Origin: an uncultured Actinomycetes bacterium
GTDB taxonomy: Bacteria; Actinomycetota; Coriobacteriia; Coriobacteriales; Atopobiaceae
Length of the DNA: 64,000 nt
Assembly (NCBI GenBank): GCA_900314645.1
Contig: OMWB01000009.1
Coordinates: 103,060-167,059, forward strand
Direction: 5' to 3'
A model generated the notes under the pieces. That model saw only the letters and a list, made by a program, of their open reading frames with translations. It did no database searches and was not told where the DNA came from. The position numbers were made by a program, and so were the translations under genes. Every line of letters begins with the position of its first letter. The first letter of the stretch is position 1. Below are positions 24,237 through 34,251 of the stretch, one piece after another.

Positions 24237-26690
24237 ATGCAGCAGATTTTCAACGACAAAAAGGACTTCATCAAGCAGTACCGTGCTATGTGCCGTGCTC
24301 GTTATGGCAAGCACTACGAGGACTGCAAGGAGTACGAGCGCTACGCAGCGCTTGCGCAGCTCATTGCCACCAAGGCAAACGCTGTGAAGTCCGATGGCCG
24401 CATGAACAGCATCAAGAAGGAAGTGTACTACTTCTCTCTGGAGTTCCTGATTGGTCCGCTGCTCGACAACTACCTGCTTAACTTTGGCATTCGTGACATG
24501 GTTGAGGAGGCTTGTGACGAGCTGGGCACCCCGCTTGACAAGCTGATCGCCAAGGAGGTCGACCCCGGCCTCGGCAACGGTGGCCTCGGCCGTCTGGCCG
24601 CGTGCTTCCTTGACTCCATGGCGGCCGAGGGCATGGCTGGCTACGGCAACGGCATGCGTTACCGCTACGGCCTGTTCCGCCAGGAGATTGAGAATGGCCG
24701 TCAGGTCGAGAAGACCGACAACTGGCTGTCGAGGGGCTTCCCCTGGGAGACCCGCCGCGACGAGTCTGCCGTGGTCGTGCAGTTTGGTGGCCAGGTTGTG
24801 CGCCACGAGGACTTCTCGCACTTCTGGTTTACCCAAGAGGGTGGCCAGAAGGTGCGCGCCGTTCCGTATGACGTGCCTATCGTTGGTTACGGCGGAGAGA
24901 CCGTCAACCACCTGCGCCTGTGGTCGGCCGAGCCCTATCGCGAGGACTTCGACCTCGATGCCTTCAACGAGGGCAACTACGCCAAGGCGTCCAAGTTCCG
25001 CACCGACGTCGAGGCCATCACCACCATTCTCTACCCGGCTGACGCGGGTGAGCACGGCCGCATCCTGCGCCTGAAGCAGGAGTACCTGTTTGTGTGCGCC
25101 GGCCTGCAGACCATCCTGCGCACCTTCGAGCGCCGTATGCGCAAGGATCCGACGCTCGGCTGGGAGGACCTGCCCAAGTACGTCGCCATCCAGACCAACG
25201 ACACGCACCCCGCGCTCTGCGGCCCGGAGCTGATGCGCTTGCTCGTCGACGAGCGCCACGTCGACTTCGACCTCGCCTTCAAGATCGCGCGCGCGACCAT
25301 CTCCTACACCAACCACACCATCCTGCCTGAGGCGCTGGAGAAGTGGCCCATCAACATGCTGCGCTCGCTCTGCCCGCGCACCTACATGTTCATCGACGAG
25401 ATCGATCGCCGCTACCGCGAGAGCTTCCCGCACGACCGCGACAACTGGTACGACCTGCTGCAGGAGACGGCCATCCTGTGGGACGGCGAGGCTCGCATGG
25501 CCAACCTGTCCGTCATCTTCTCGCACTCGGTCAACGGCGTTTCCGCCCTCCACACCGAGATCATCAAGGACTCCACGCTGCACGCGTTCTACCAGCTTCG
25601 TCCTGACATGTTCAACAACAAGACCAACGGCGTGAGCCACCGCCGCTTCCTGGCCAACGCCAACCCGCCGTATGCCAAGCTCATCACCTCCGCCATCGGC
25701 GACAAGTGGCTGAAGGACGCCTTCGAGCTCGGTAAGCTCGAGGCCTACGAAGACGACCCCGCGTTCCTTGAGGAGTTTGGCAAGGCAAAGCGTTGGGACA
25801 AGCAGCGCCTGGCAGCCTTCATCAAGGAGACTTCTGGCGTCAGCCTCGACACCAACATGATCTTCGACGTGCAGGTCAAGCGCTTCCATGCCTACAAGCG
25901 CCAGCTGCTCAACTGCTTCAAGATCCTCGACCTGTATAACCGCATGCTGGCCGACCCCAACTTCAAGCCTGAGCCGACGGCCTTCATCATCTCTGGCAAG
26001 GCGGCGCAGAGCTACACCTTCGCCAAGGAAGTCATCCGCCTCATCAATGGCATGGCCGAGGTCATCAACAACGACGCCCGCGTGAACGAGTACCTCAAGA
26101 TCGCGTTCATCCCCAACTTCGCGGTCTCCAACGCGCAGCTCATCTACTCTGCGGCAGACATCTCCGAGCAGATCAGCTGGGCTGGCTCCGAGGCTTCCGG
26201 CACCTCCAACATGAAGCTCATGATGAACGGCGCCATCACGCTGGGCACTGACGACGGCGCTAACGTCGAGATCCGTCAGCTCGTGGGCGACGACAACATC
26301 AAGATTTTTGGTCTTTCCCGCGAGGAGGTCGACGCCCTGCGCGCGGCCGGACAGTACTGGGCTTGGGACGTCTACAACGCCGACCGTGGCCGCCTCGGCC
26401 GCATCGTTGACATGCTCATCGATGGTTCGCTGGCACGCCAGTCTGGCAACTTCGAGAGCGTCCACGATGGCCTCATGCAGAGCAATGACCACGACCTCGT
26501 TCTGAAGGACTTCTACTCTTACGTGCAGGCGTGGGAAGAGCTCACCCACAGCTATGCCGCCGACCGTACGGCATGGAACCGCTCAGCGGTTCACAATACC
26601 GCTAAGTCGGGATATTTCTCTAGTGACCGAACCATTCGCGAATACGACGCAGATATTTGGCATAGTGGCGATAGTTCTGCAGCAAGGTAA
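24237..26690 (+). CDS. glgP: Glycogen/maltodextrin phosphorylase
   Basis: A GT35 enzyme of 817 residues, standard length. Signatures: EFLIGPLLDNYLLNFG, GNGGLGRLAACFLDSMA, NDTHPAL, and the PLP-lysine motif EASGTSNMKLMMNGA with GTDDGANVEI. It releases glucose-1-phosphate from alpha-1,4 ends in the cytosol. CGGAGAGG precedes the ATG. It lies between glgB and glgC and 27 bp before glgC, so synthesis and breakdown genes are likely co-expressed. Confidence 0.97.
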   Translation: MQQIFNDKKDFIKQYRAMCRARYGKHYEDCKEYERYAALAQLIATKANAVKSDGRMNSIKKEVYYFSLEFLIGPLLDNYLLNFGIRDMVEEACDELGTPLDKLIAKEVDPGLGNGGLGRLAACFLDSMAAEGMAGYGNGMRYRYGLFRQEIENGRQVEKTDNWLSRGFPWETRRDESAVVVQFGGQVVRHEDFSHFWFTQEGGQKVRAVPYDVPIVGYGGETVNHLRLWSAEPYREDFDLDAFNEGNYAKASKFRTDVEAITTILYPADAGEHGRILRLKQEYLFVCAGLQTILRTFERRMRKDPTLGWEDLPKYVAIQTNDTHPALCGPELMRLLVDERHVDFDLAFKIARATISYTNHTILPEALEKWPINMLRSLCPRTYMFIDEIDRRYRESFPHDRDNWYDLLQETAILWDGEARMANLSVIFSHSVNGVSALHTEIIKDSTLHAFYQLRPDMFNNKTNGVSHRRFLANANPPYAKLITSAIGDKWLKDAFELGKLEAYEDDPAFLEEFGKAKRWDKQRLAAFIKETSGVSLDTNMIFDVQVKRFHAYKRQLLNCFKILDLYNRMLADPNFKPEPTAFIISGKAAQSYTFAKEVIRLINGMAEVINNDARVNEYLKIAFIPNFAVSNAQLIYSAADISEQISWAGSEASGTSNMKLMMNGAITLGTDDGANVEIRQLVGDDNIKIFGLSREEVDALRAAGQYWAWDVYNADRGRLGRIVDMLIDGSLARQSGNFESVHDGLMQSNDHDLVLKDFYSYVQAWEELTHSYAADRTAWNRSAVHNTAKSGYFSSDRTIREYDADIWHSGDSSAAR

Positions 26691-26717
26691 GGTCCCTAGA
26701 CGAAAGGGGTAGAGCTA

Positions 26718-27860
26718 ATGGCAAAGAAGGAATGCGTTGCAATGCTTCTTGCCGGCGGACAGGGGTCTCGTCTTGGCGTTCTGACCAGTCAGGTCGCCAA
26801 GCCGGCGGTTTCGTTCGGAGGCAAGTACAGGATCATCGACTTCGTGCTGTCTAACTGCGCGAATTCGGGGATCAGCTCGGTGGGCGTGCTGACTCAGTAT
26901 CGTCCCTACCTGCTTCATGAGTATCTGGGAACGGGCGAGGCCTGGAACCTGGATGAGCGCGGCGGCGGCGTTGCCATTCTGCCCCCGTATGCTACCCAGA
27001 CCGGCGGCTCTTGGTATGCCGGCACGGCTGACGCCATCACCCAGAACCTCGGCTATCTCGAGATGCAGGATCCCGAGTACGTCCTGATCCTCTCCGGCGA
27101 CCAGCTGTATCGCATGGACTATGAGGACATGCTCGCCACGCACAAGGCCAACAACGCCGACCTCACCGTCGCCGTTATGCCCGTGCCCTGGGAGGACGCC
27201 CCCCGCTTTGGCATCATGAACTGCCGCGAGGATGGCAGCATCGAGGAGTTCGAGGAGAAGCCGAAGGAGCCGAAGAGCAACCTGGCCTCCATGGGCATCT
27301 ACATCTTCACCGCTGACGTCCTGTTCAAGGCTCTGCGTGAGGACGCTGAGAAGGAAGGCTCCTCTCACGACTTTGGTGGCGACATCATCCCGGGCCTGCT
27401 CGCCGAGGGCAAGCGTCTCTACACCTATCAGTTCAAGGCCTATTGGCGCGACGTCGGCACCGTTGCTTCCTTCCACGAGGCCAACATGGAGCTGCTGGGC
27501 TCCGATCCTGCGTTCGACCTGTATGCGCAGGACGCTCCCATCATGAGCAACTCCTCCACTCGTCCTCCCGCGTTCATCGGCCCCAAGGGCTCCGTTGACG
27601 ACTCCCTCGTTGACAACGGCTGCACCATCCTTGGTCAGGTCGAGCACTCCGTCATCTCCGCTGACGTGTTCGTGGGCAAGAATGCCATCGTCAAGGACTC
27701 CATCCTGTTCCCCGGCGCTCGCGTCGAGGAGGGTGCCGTGGTCATCAACGCCATCATGGCCGAGCGCTCGGTCGTCGAGGCTGGTGCCACCTTTGGTGCC
27801 TCTGATAAGGATACCGTTACCCTCGGCGATGACGCCGTGGTTAAGAAGGGGGATGAATAA
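26718..27860 (+). CDS. glgC: Glucose-1-phosphate adenylyltransferase (catalytic subunit)
   Basis: A protein of 380 residues with the nucleotidyltransferase start [37 protein letters not shown], and a left-handed beta-helix C-terminus (hexapeptide-like repeats from about residue 290). It makes ADP-glucose, the committed step of glycogen synthesis. AAAGGGG precedes the ATG. Two bases separate it from glgD, so the pair is translationally coupled. Confidence 0.96.
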   Translation: MAKKECVAMLLAGGQGSRLGVLTSQVAKPAVSFGGKYRIIDFVLSNCANSGISSVGVLTQYRPYLLHEYLGTGEAWNLDERGGGVAILPPYATQTGGSWYAGTADAITQNLGYLEMQDPEYVLILSGDQLYRMDYEDMLATHKANNADLTVAVMPVPWEDAPRFGIMNCREDGSIEEFEEKPKEPKSNLASMGIYIFTADVLFKALREDAEKEGSSHDFGGDIIPGLLAEGKRLYTYQFKAYWRDVGTVASFHEANMELLGSDPAFDLYAQDAPIMSNSSTRPPAFIGPKGSVDDSLVDNGCTILGQVEHSVISADVFVGKNAIVKDSILFPGARVEEGAVVINAIMAERSVVEAGATFGASDKDTVTLGDDAVVKKGDE

Positions 27861-27862
27861 CG

Positions 27863-28954
27863 ATGCCCAAGGCCATCGGTCTTATTACCTGCAACTACAC
27901 GACGGCATCTAAGGATGACGTCTTCCTGGGTCGCCCCGTTGCCTCCATGCCGTTCCTGGGCCGTTATCGCCTGGTCGACTTCCCGCTGTCCAACATGGTC
28001 AACGCGGGCATCCGCAACGTCGGCATGATCATGCCCAACAACTACCGTTCTCTGGTCGACCATGTCGGCTCGGGCAAGGACTGGAGCCTTGACCGCAAGA
28101 ACGGCGGCCTGTTCATCATGCCCGGCACCGCGTTCGGCACCAGCCGCACCGGCGCCCGCTTCCTCATTCGTGACCTCGTTCAGAACAAGGAGTTCCTGAA
28201 GAAGAATCACGAGAAGTACGTTGTCCTGTCCACCGCCAACTTCGTCGCCAACGTTGACATCAAGGACCTCGTTGCCAAGCATGAGGCCTCTGGCGCCAAC
28301 ATCACCGTTCTTTGCAAGAAGGCCTCCTGCGACGGCAACATTGACGTCGTGACCTTCGAGGCCGAGGACGGCCGCGTCAAGAGCATGCGTCAGGGCGTCA
28401 AGTTTGGCGAGGAAGCCTTCCTTGACTACGCCGTCATCGAGCGCGAGCTGCTCCTCGACCTGCTCGAGGCCTTTGCCGCCGTTGACCACCTTGACCTCTT
28501 CGAGGCTCTGAACTCCGAGTATGGCCGCTTCCGCGTCATGATCGCCGAGTTCGACGGCTACATGAAGCCGATCTTCGACAAGGCCTCCTACTTCCAGGCC
28601 AACATCGACCTGCTCGACACCGATGTGCTCGACGAGCTGAGCCCCTCTGGCCGCCACATCCTGACCAGGGCCCATGACAACCCGCCCGCGAAGTACGAGC
28701 CGGGCGCGAAGGTCAGCAACGCTCTCGTCTCCGCTGGCGACCGCATCTTCGGCGCCGTCCAGAGCTCCGTCCTGGGCCGCAACGTCATCGTTGAGGCTGG
28801 CGCCTCCGTGCGTCACTCCGTGCTCATGCAGGGCGTTGTCGTTGAGGCTGGCGCTCAGATTGAGAACGCGATCATCGACAAGAACAACGTTGTTCCCGCT
28901 GGCACCGAGCTTCGCGGCACCGATGGCGACATTCTCTACCTGAAGAAGAACTAA
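27863..28954 (+). CDS. glgD: Glucose-1-phosphate adenylyltransferase-like regulatory subunit
   Basis: A protein of 363 residues, a paralogue of the upstream GlgC, but the nucleotide-binding GGQGSR loop is replaced by LITCNYTTASKDDVFLG, as in GlgD proteins, which lack activity alone and stimulate GlgC in a GlgC/GlgD heteromer. It keeps the fold (FLGRYRLVDFPLSN; C-terminal beta-helix from about residue 270). 2 bp after glgC, 24 bp before glgA. Confidence 0.93.
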   Translation: MPKAIGLITCNYTTASKDDVFLGRPVASMPFLGRYRLVDFPLSNMVNAGIRNVGMIMPNNYRSLVDHVGSGKDWSLDRKNGGLFIMPGTAFGTSRTGARFLIRDLVQNKEFLKKNHEKYVVLSTANFVANVDIKDLVAKHEASGANITVLCKKASCDGNIDVVTFEAEDGRVKSMRQGVKFGEEAFLDYAVIERELLLDLLEAFAAVDHLDLFEALNSEYGRFRVMIAEFDGYMKPIFDKASYFQANIDLLDTDVLDELSPSGRHILTRAHDNPPAKYEPGAKVSNALVSAGDRIFGAVQSSVLGRNVIVEAGASVRHSVLMQGVVVEAGAQIENAIIDKNNVVPAGTELRGTDGDILYLKKN

Positions 28955-28978
28955 CCAAAGGACAAGGCGGATCACATC

Positions 28979-30475
28979 ATGGCAGACAGGGTTAGAAGGA
29001 AGATCAGGGTCCTCTTCGCCGCGTCCGAGGCCGTGCCGTTCGTCAAGACCGGTGGCCTGGCCGACGTGGCCGGCTCCCTTCCGCGCGCACTCAAGCATGC
29101 CGGCGCCAAGGTCGCCGTCATCATGCCCAAGTACGGCAACATTCCTTGGGAGTATCAGGAGAAGATGGAGCACGTCTCCGACTTCTATGTCCCCCTGGCA
29201 TGGCGCAACGTCTACTGCGGCATCGAGAAGCTGACCTTTAACGGTGTGGACTTCTACTTCGTTGACAACGAGGCCTACTTCAAGCGTGATGGCAGCATCT
29301 ATGGCTACTTCGACGATGGCGAGCGCTACGCGTTCTTCAGCAAGGCCATCTGCGAGGCCATCAGCCGCGTGCCCGAGCTTGAATGCGACGTCGTGCACTG
29401 CAATGACTGGCAGACCGCACTGGTGCCCGTGTTCCTGCGCGAGTTCTATCGCGAGATTCCGGTGTGCCAGAACGTGCAGGTCATGTTCACCGTGCACAAC
29501 GTGAAGTTCCAGGGTCAGTACTCTGACAAGGTGCTGTCCGACGTCCTCGGCCTCGAGAACATCCCGGCCGCCGTGGACCAGCTGTACTGCGACCGCGACT
29601 CCATCAACTACATGAAGGGCGCGCTCTGCTACTCCGACATCATCACCACAGTGAGCCCGACCTATGCGGGTGAGCTGCAGATGCCGTTCTTTGGTGAGGG
29701 CATGGACCCGATCTTCCGCCGTCGTTCTGACGCGCTGGTGGGCATCCTCAATGGCATCGACACCATTGACTGGAACCCCAAGACCGACAAGTTCATCGCC
29801 CACAACTACGACGTCAAGGATCTCTCGGGCAAGGCCGAGAACAAGCGCCTCCTGCAGGAGGAGTTCGGCCTGGCGCAGGATCCCGACCGTCCGCTCGTGG
29901 TTATGATCGGCCGCCTTACCAACCAGAAGGGCCTGGGTCTGGTTCGCTATGCCATGGGTCAGCTCATGGAGCGCGGCGTACAGGTTGCCATCTTGGGTAC
30001 CGGCGACGCCGACCAGGAAGAGGCCTTCCGTTACTTCGACTCGGTCTACGGCGACAAGATGTGCGCACGCATCGCGTTCGACAACGCGCTGTCTCACCGC
30101 ATGTACGCTGGCGGCGACCTGCTGCTTATGCCGTCCGAGTTCGAGCCGTGCGGCCTGTCCCAGATGATCGCCATGCGCTACGGCACGCTGCCCGTGGTGC
30201 GCGAGACTGGTGGCCTGAAGGACTCCGTTACCCCGTACAACCAGTACACGGGTGAGGGCACGGGCTTCAGCTTTGCCAACATGAACGCCGACGAGATGGC
30301 CCAGTGCCTGCTCAACGCGTGCGAGATCTTCTGGACCGACAAGGATGCTTGGACCCAGCTGCAGAAGCAGGCCATGAACGCAGACTTCTCTTGGAAGCGC
30401 GCTGCGAACGACTACCTGGACTGCTATCACAGGCTGCATCCGGAGATCATCCGCTACAACAAGCGTCGCGACTAG
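28979..30475 (+). CDS. glgA: Glycogen synthase (ADP-glucose)
   Basis: A GT5 enzyme of 498 residues. The acceptor/ADP-glucose loop K23-TGGLADV is at the N-terminus, HCNDWQTALVP follows, and the C-terminal domain has GRLTNQKGLGL and PSEFEPCGLSQMIAMRYG. It extends alpha-1,4 glucan from ADP-glucose. Last gene of the glgPCDA run; a strong terminator follows 38 bp later. Confidence 0.97.
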   Translation: MADRVRRKIRVLFAASEAVPFVKTGGLADVAGSLPRALKHAGAKVAVIMPKYGNIPWEYQEKMEHVSDFYVPLAWRNVYCGIEKLTFNGVDFYFVDNEAYFKRDGSIYGYFDDGERYAFFSKAICEAISRVPELECDVVHCNDWQTALVPVFLREFYREIPVCQNVQVMFTVHNVKFQGQYSDKVLSDVLGLENIPAAVDQLYCDRDSINYMKGALCYSDIITTVSPTYAGELQMPFFGEGMDPIFRRRSDALVGILNGIDTIDWNPKTDKFIAHNYDVKDLSGKAENKRLLQEEFGLAQDPDRPLVVMIGRLTNQKGLGLVRYAMGQLMERGVQVAILGTGDADQEEAFRYFDSVYGDKMCARIAFDNALSHRMYAGGDLLLMPSEFEPCGLSQMIAMRYGTLPVVRETGGLKDSVTPYNQYTGEGTGFSFANMNADEMAQCLLNACEIFWTDKDAWTQLQKQAMNADFSWKRAANDYLDCYHRLHPEIIRYNKRRD

Positions 30476-30513
30476 GGGTTGTGCCTGTCGCAAGGCTTGC
30501 TGATGAGCACAGA

Positions 30514-30542
30514 GGGGCCGTCCTTCGGGACGGCCCCTTTTT
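30514..30542 (+). terminator. Terminator after glgA
   Basis: A ten-pair stem GGGGCCGTCC/GGACGGCCCC, TTCG loop, TTTTT. Confidence 0.9.
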
Positions 30543-30751
30543 CGTGCGCCTCGCGAGACAAAGGGCCCGACCTTCTGGTCCCGTTTGGATCAACGAGGGC
30601 GGGGATGAACGGTTTCGGTGCCCGCCGTATGGTTACAACCCTGTATTGACCTCGCAGGGCGCCCCAGACTGCTATCATAGAAAGACCTGTAAGCAGAGAG
30701 GGCGTCTGCGAGTAGCGTGTTTCTTGCGGACAATAACCGAAACGAGGCAAT

Positions 30752-33700
30752 GTGAGAGCTAAGCATGTGACTTCGTCCCTCGAGTACCGCGATCCGTTTG
30801 GTGCCGCACGCGTGGGCGTGACCGTCACTCTGCGGATTGACGTGTGGGACGAGCCTGAGGCAACCGCAAAGCTGCGCCTGTGGACTGATGAGAACGGCGA
30901 GGAGCTCATCGAGATGGAGAGCGCCCCGCTGGGTGACGCGATTCGTTTCTCGGCTTCCTTTACGCCTGAGATGGCGCAGATTGTTTGGTATAGCTTTGAG
31001 ATTACGGCGGCAAACGGCGACGTGTGGCGCTATGGCGCCCACCCCGAGCGCTCTACGGGCGAGGGTGCCTTTGCGTATGGCGAGCCGCCGTCGTTCCAGA
31101 TCACCTGCTACGAGCTCCAGCGCTCGGTGTTTCCCGACTGGTACAAGAACGGCATCGTCTACCAGATCTTCCCGGACCGCTTCGCCCGTGGCAAGGACTG
31201 GGAGGAGCGCGCCGCGGCAGCTCTGAAGCTGCATCCGAATGGCCCCAAGCGCAAGCTGGTTGACGACTGGTACAAGACCCCCAGCTACAAGAAGGCTGAG
31301 GACGGCAGCATCGCCGAGTGGGAGTTCTACGGCGGCACGCTTGAGGGCATTCGCGAGCATCTTGACTACCTGCAGGGCTTGGGCATCACGGTCCTCTATT
31401 TGAACCCCATCTTCGAGGCGCAGTCCAACCATCGCTACGACACCGGCAACTACATGCAGATTGATCCGATGCTGGGCGACGAGGAGAGCTTCACGCGTCT
31501 CTGCGAGGAAGCGCGCGACCGTGGCATCTCCATCATTCTTGATGGCGTGTTCAACCACACCGGCGCAGACTCGATGTATTTCAACCGCTTGGGCAACTAT
31601 GACACCGTCGGCGCATACCAGAGCCCCGATTCGCCGTATCGCGACTGGTTCAAGCTCTGCGACGACGGCACCTACGAGTGCTGGTGGGGTGTCGACGCGC
31701 TTCCTGACCTGAATGAGGACAATCCCGACTACCGCAAGCTGATCTGCGGCGAGGATGGCGTGGTGCGCAAGTGGCTGCGCGCCGGCGCGCGTGGTTGGCG
31801 CCTGGATGTTGCCGATGAGCTGCCCGACGACTTCATTGCAGAGATCAAGGCCGCTGAGCTGGCCGAGAAGCCGCATGCGCTGCTCATCGGCGAGGTCTGG
31901 GAGGACGCCACCACTAAGGTCGCCTATGGCCAGCTGCGTAAGTACTTCCATGGCCACGAGCTGGACGGCGTCATGAACTACCCGCTCCGCCACGCCATTC
32001 TTGACTACCTCACTGACAAGATTACGGCCGAGGACCTTGCCAACGCCACCGAGCAGCTCTGCGAGAACTATCCCGGCGAGGCCTTCCGCTCTACGCTCAA
32101 CCTGCTGGGTAGCCATGACCGCATCCGCCTGATGAACGTGCTGGGCAACTCTCCGCATCGCAGCACGTTGGGCGAGGAGCAGAAGGCCAGCTTTAGGCTG
32201 GATAAGGACCACCACAGCCTCGGTGTGAGCCGTCTGTGGGTCGCCGCCCTTATGCAGATGACGCTCCCCGGCGTTCCCTGCATCTACTACGGTGACGAAG
32301 CGGGCATGGAGGGTTACACCGACCCATACAACCGTGGGCCGTATCCGTGGGGCAAGGAAGACACCAACTGCACCACCATCTATCGCAACGCCATTGCCAT
32401 CCGCAAGGCGCTGCCGGTCTTCACTACGGGCATCTTCCGTCCGTTTGCCCTGAACGATGATGTCTTTGGCTACTGGCGTCACGACGGCAAGAGCTACGCG
32501 TGCGTGCTCATCAACCGTAGCCTCTCCAACTCTCACACCGTGCGCGTTCCCATGCGTGACGAGGCCGTCTCGGACATCATCTCCGGCCGTCCCGTGAAGG
32601 TGGTGGAGGAGAACGGCGAGAAGAAGGCCGAGATCTTCATGTGGCCGCTCGGCACGTCGGTGCTGTACTTCCACAAGCAGGAGCGCCTGCAGGCTCCCAT
32701 CGAGCGCGGCATGGGCGTGCTCGCCCATATCACGAGCGTGCCCAACGACGGCAAGCCAGGCGAGCTGTGCGATCCGTCAAAGCGCTTTGTCGACTGGCTG
32801 GCGGAGGCTGGCGTCAAGTATTGGCAGATCTTGCCGGTCAATCCCTGCGACCGGTGGGGTTCCCCGTATGCGGGCCTCTCCGCCTTCGCAGGCAACCCCA
32901 TGCTTGTGGACTGGCCTAAGGACCGCGAGGGCTACCTCGAGAATCTCGCCAAGGAACCTGAGTACAAGACGTTCTGCGAGAAGCATGACGAGTGGCTGAC
33001 GCCGTACGCCACGTTCCGCGCCATCAAGGACCTGCTGGGCGAGGATGCATGGCAGACTTGGCCCGAGCACTACTGGACGTTCAGCCCCAGTCTCGCGCGC
33101 GACAAGAAGCTCGCTGATGGCGTGGAGCGCAACAAGCGCATCCAGTATGCCTTCCAGGTTCAGTGGAACAGCCTGCGTGCCTATGCAAATCGCCGCGGCA
33201 TCAAGATCATCGGCGACATGCCCATGTACGTGTCGAGCGACTCTGCCGACGTGTGGGCGCATCGTGACATCTTCGCGCTCGACAAGGATGGCGCCACCGT
33301 TTCGCAGGCCGGCGCTCCGCCTGATCCGCTGCGCCCCGAGGGCCAGCTGTGGGGCAACCCCACCTTCCGCTGGGATGTGCTCAAGGATCGTGGGTACGAT
33401 TGGTGGATGGCCCGCTTTGAGCGCATGTTCGAGCTGTACGACTACGTGCGTCTCGACCATTTCCTGGGCTTCTCCTCGTACTACTCCATCCCGGAGGGCA
33501 AGACGGCGCTCGAGGGCTCTTGGCTCTTTGGACCGGGCGTCGACCTCTTCGAGGCCGCACATGAGCGCTTCGGCCAACTGCCTATCATTGCCGAGGACCT
33601 CGGTAGCGTCACGCCGGCCGTGCGTGCGCTGGTTGCCGCTACGGGCGCCCCGGGCATGAGCGTGGTCCAGTTTGTGGACGAGGACGTACGCAACGGCTTC

Positions 33701-34015
33701 CATCCCGCGCCTGGTGCCTGCGCCTTTACGGGCACCCACGACACGCAGACGGTGCTCGGTTGGGTGAAGAGTCACTTTGGCCTGCATGGGCATGACGCCA
33801 CCTCGCTTGCCAAGCGACTGAACGACTTCGTGCTGGGCTGCGAGAGCGACCTTGCGGTGCTCCCGCTGCAGGACGTGCTGCTGCTGGGCGATGACGCGCG
33901 CATGAACGTGCCGGGCGTGCCCGACGGCAACTGGAGCTGGAAGGCAAAGAAGATTGACCTCGACGCCTCCGCCGAATATCTGGCCGAGCTCGTCAAGAAG
34001 AGCCACCGCGCATAA
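30752..34015 (+). CDS. Fused GH13 alpha-amylase / GH77 4-alpha-glucanotransferase
   Basis: One uninterrupted frame of 1087 residues with two enzymes. Residues 1-115 form a CBM34-like domain. Residues about 130-620 are a neopullulanase/maltogenic-type GH13 (YQIFPDRFARG; nucleophile D352 in GWRLDVADE; acid E381 in IGEVWED; H455-D456 in GSHDR). Residues about 650-1087 are MalQ-like GH77 (D902 in VRLDHFLGF; E948 in IIAEDLG; H996-D997 in TGTHDTQT). Both catalytic triads look intact. The enzyme should cut maltodextrin and re-transfer glucan chains, probably completing glycogen turnover since no glgX is seen. GTG 30752 follows GAGG; a GTG at 30767 is an alternative start. Confidence 0.92.
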   Translation: MRAKHVTSSLEYRDPFGAARVGVTVTLRIDVWDEPEATAKLRLWTDENGEELIEMESAPLGDAIRFSASFTPEMAQIVWYSFEITAANGDVWRYGAHPERSTGEGAFAYGEPPSFQITCYELQRSVFPDWYKNGIVYQIFPDRFARGKDWEERAAAALKLHPNGPKRKLVDDWYKTPSYKKAEDGSIAEWEFYGGTLEGIREHLDYLQGLGITVLYLNPIFEAQSNHRYDTGNYMQIDPMLGDEESFTRLCEEARDRGISIILDGVFNHTGADSMYFNRLGNYDTVGAYQSPDSPYRDWFKLCDDGTYECWWGVDALPDLNEDNPDYRKLICGEDGVVRKWLRAGARGWRLDVADELPDDFIAEIKAAELAEKPHALLIGEVWEDATTKVAYGQLRKYFHGHELDGVMNYPLRHAILDYLTDKITAEDLANATEQLCENYPGEAFRSTLNLLGSHDRIRLMNVLGNSPHRSTLGEEQKASFRLDKDHHSLGVSRLWVAALMQMTLPGVPCIYYGDEAGMEGYTDPYNRGPYPWGKEDTNCTTIYRNAIAIRKALPVFTTGIFRPFALNDDVFGYWRHDGKSYACVLINRSLSNSHTVRVPMRDEAVSDIISGRPVKVVEENGEKKAEIFMWPLGTSVLYFHKQERLQAPIERGMGVLAHITSVPNDGKPGELCDPSKRFVDWLAEAGVKYWQILPVNPCDRWGSPYAGLSAFAGNPMLVDWPKDREGYLENLAKEPEYKTFCEKHDEWLTPYATFRAIKDLLGEDAWQTWPEHYWTFSPSLARDKKLADGVERNKRIQYAFQVQWNSLRAYANRRGIKIIGDMPMYVSSDSADVWAHRDIFALDKDGATVSQAGAPPDPLRPEGQLWGNPTFRWDVLKDRGYDWWMARFERMFELYDYVRLDHFLGFSSYYSIPEGKTALEGSWLFGPGVDLFEAAHERFGQLPIIAEDLGSVTPAVRALVAATGAPGMSVVQFVDEDVRNGFHPAPGACAFTGTHDTQTVLGWVKSHFGLHGHDATSLAKRLNDFVLGCESDLAVLPLQDVLLLGDDARMNVPGVPDGNWSWKAKKIDLDASAEYLAELVKKSHRA

Positions 34016-34024
34016 CCACAGGAT

Positions 34025-34119
34025 GCGAATGTTGACATAGGAGGCCCCCTTTGCGTCAACAACAGCAGCAAGGCAAAGCTGTTGTTGACGCAAAGGGGGC
34101 CTCCTATGTCAACATTCGC
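34025..34119. repeat. Very long intergenic hairpin (42-bp perfect stem)
   Basis: Arms 34025-34066 and 34078-34119 are perfect reverse complements over 42 bp around an 11-nt loop. Each arm matches the single-copy repeat at 6416-6457, so this is an inverted dimer of a dispersed repeat. It follows the amylase fusion gene and may act as its terminator, although no T-run follows. Confidence 0.9.
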
Positions 34120-34251
34120 TTTCTCGGCAAAGGTGAATGAGCGCCTCTTATGAGGTTGCGCAAACGGGTATCATTGCAGGTAATGCACGACGAACGACCC
34201 CACCCGTGAGCTCTTTGCTCGCGGGTTTGCCTGCGTGGAGAGGAACTGCCC

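Noticed and set aside
24219..26549. A 776-codon minus-strand frame opposite glgP
   Set aside because: Same type of shadow; no domain, no start context.
27635..30493. A 952-codon open frame on the minus strand across glgC, glgD and glgA
   Set aside because: Antisense shadow of high-GC coding genes; low-complexity V/L/H/D composition, no ribosome site, and the plus-strand genes are unmistakable.
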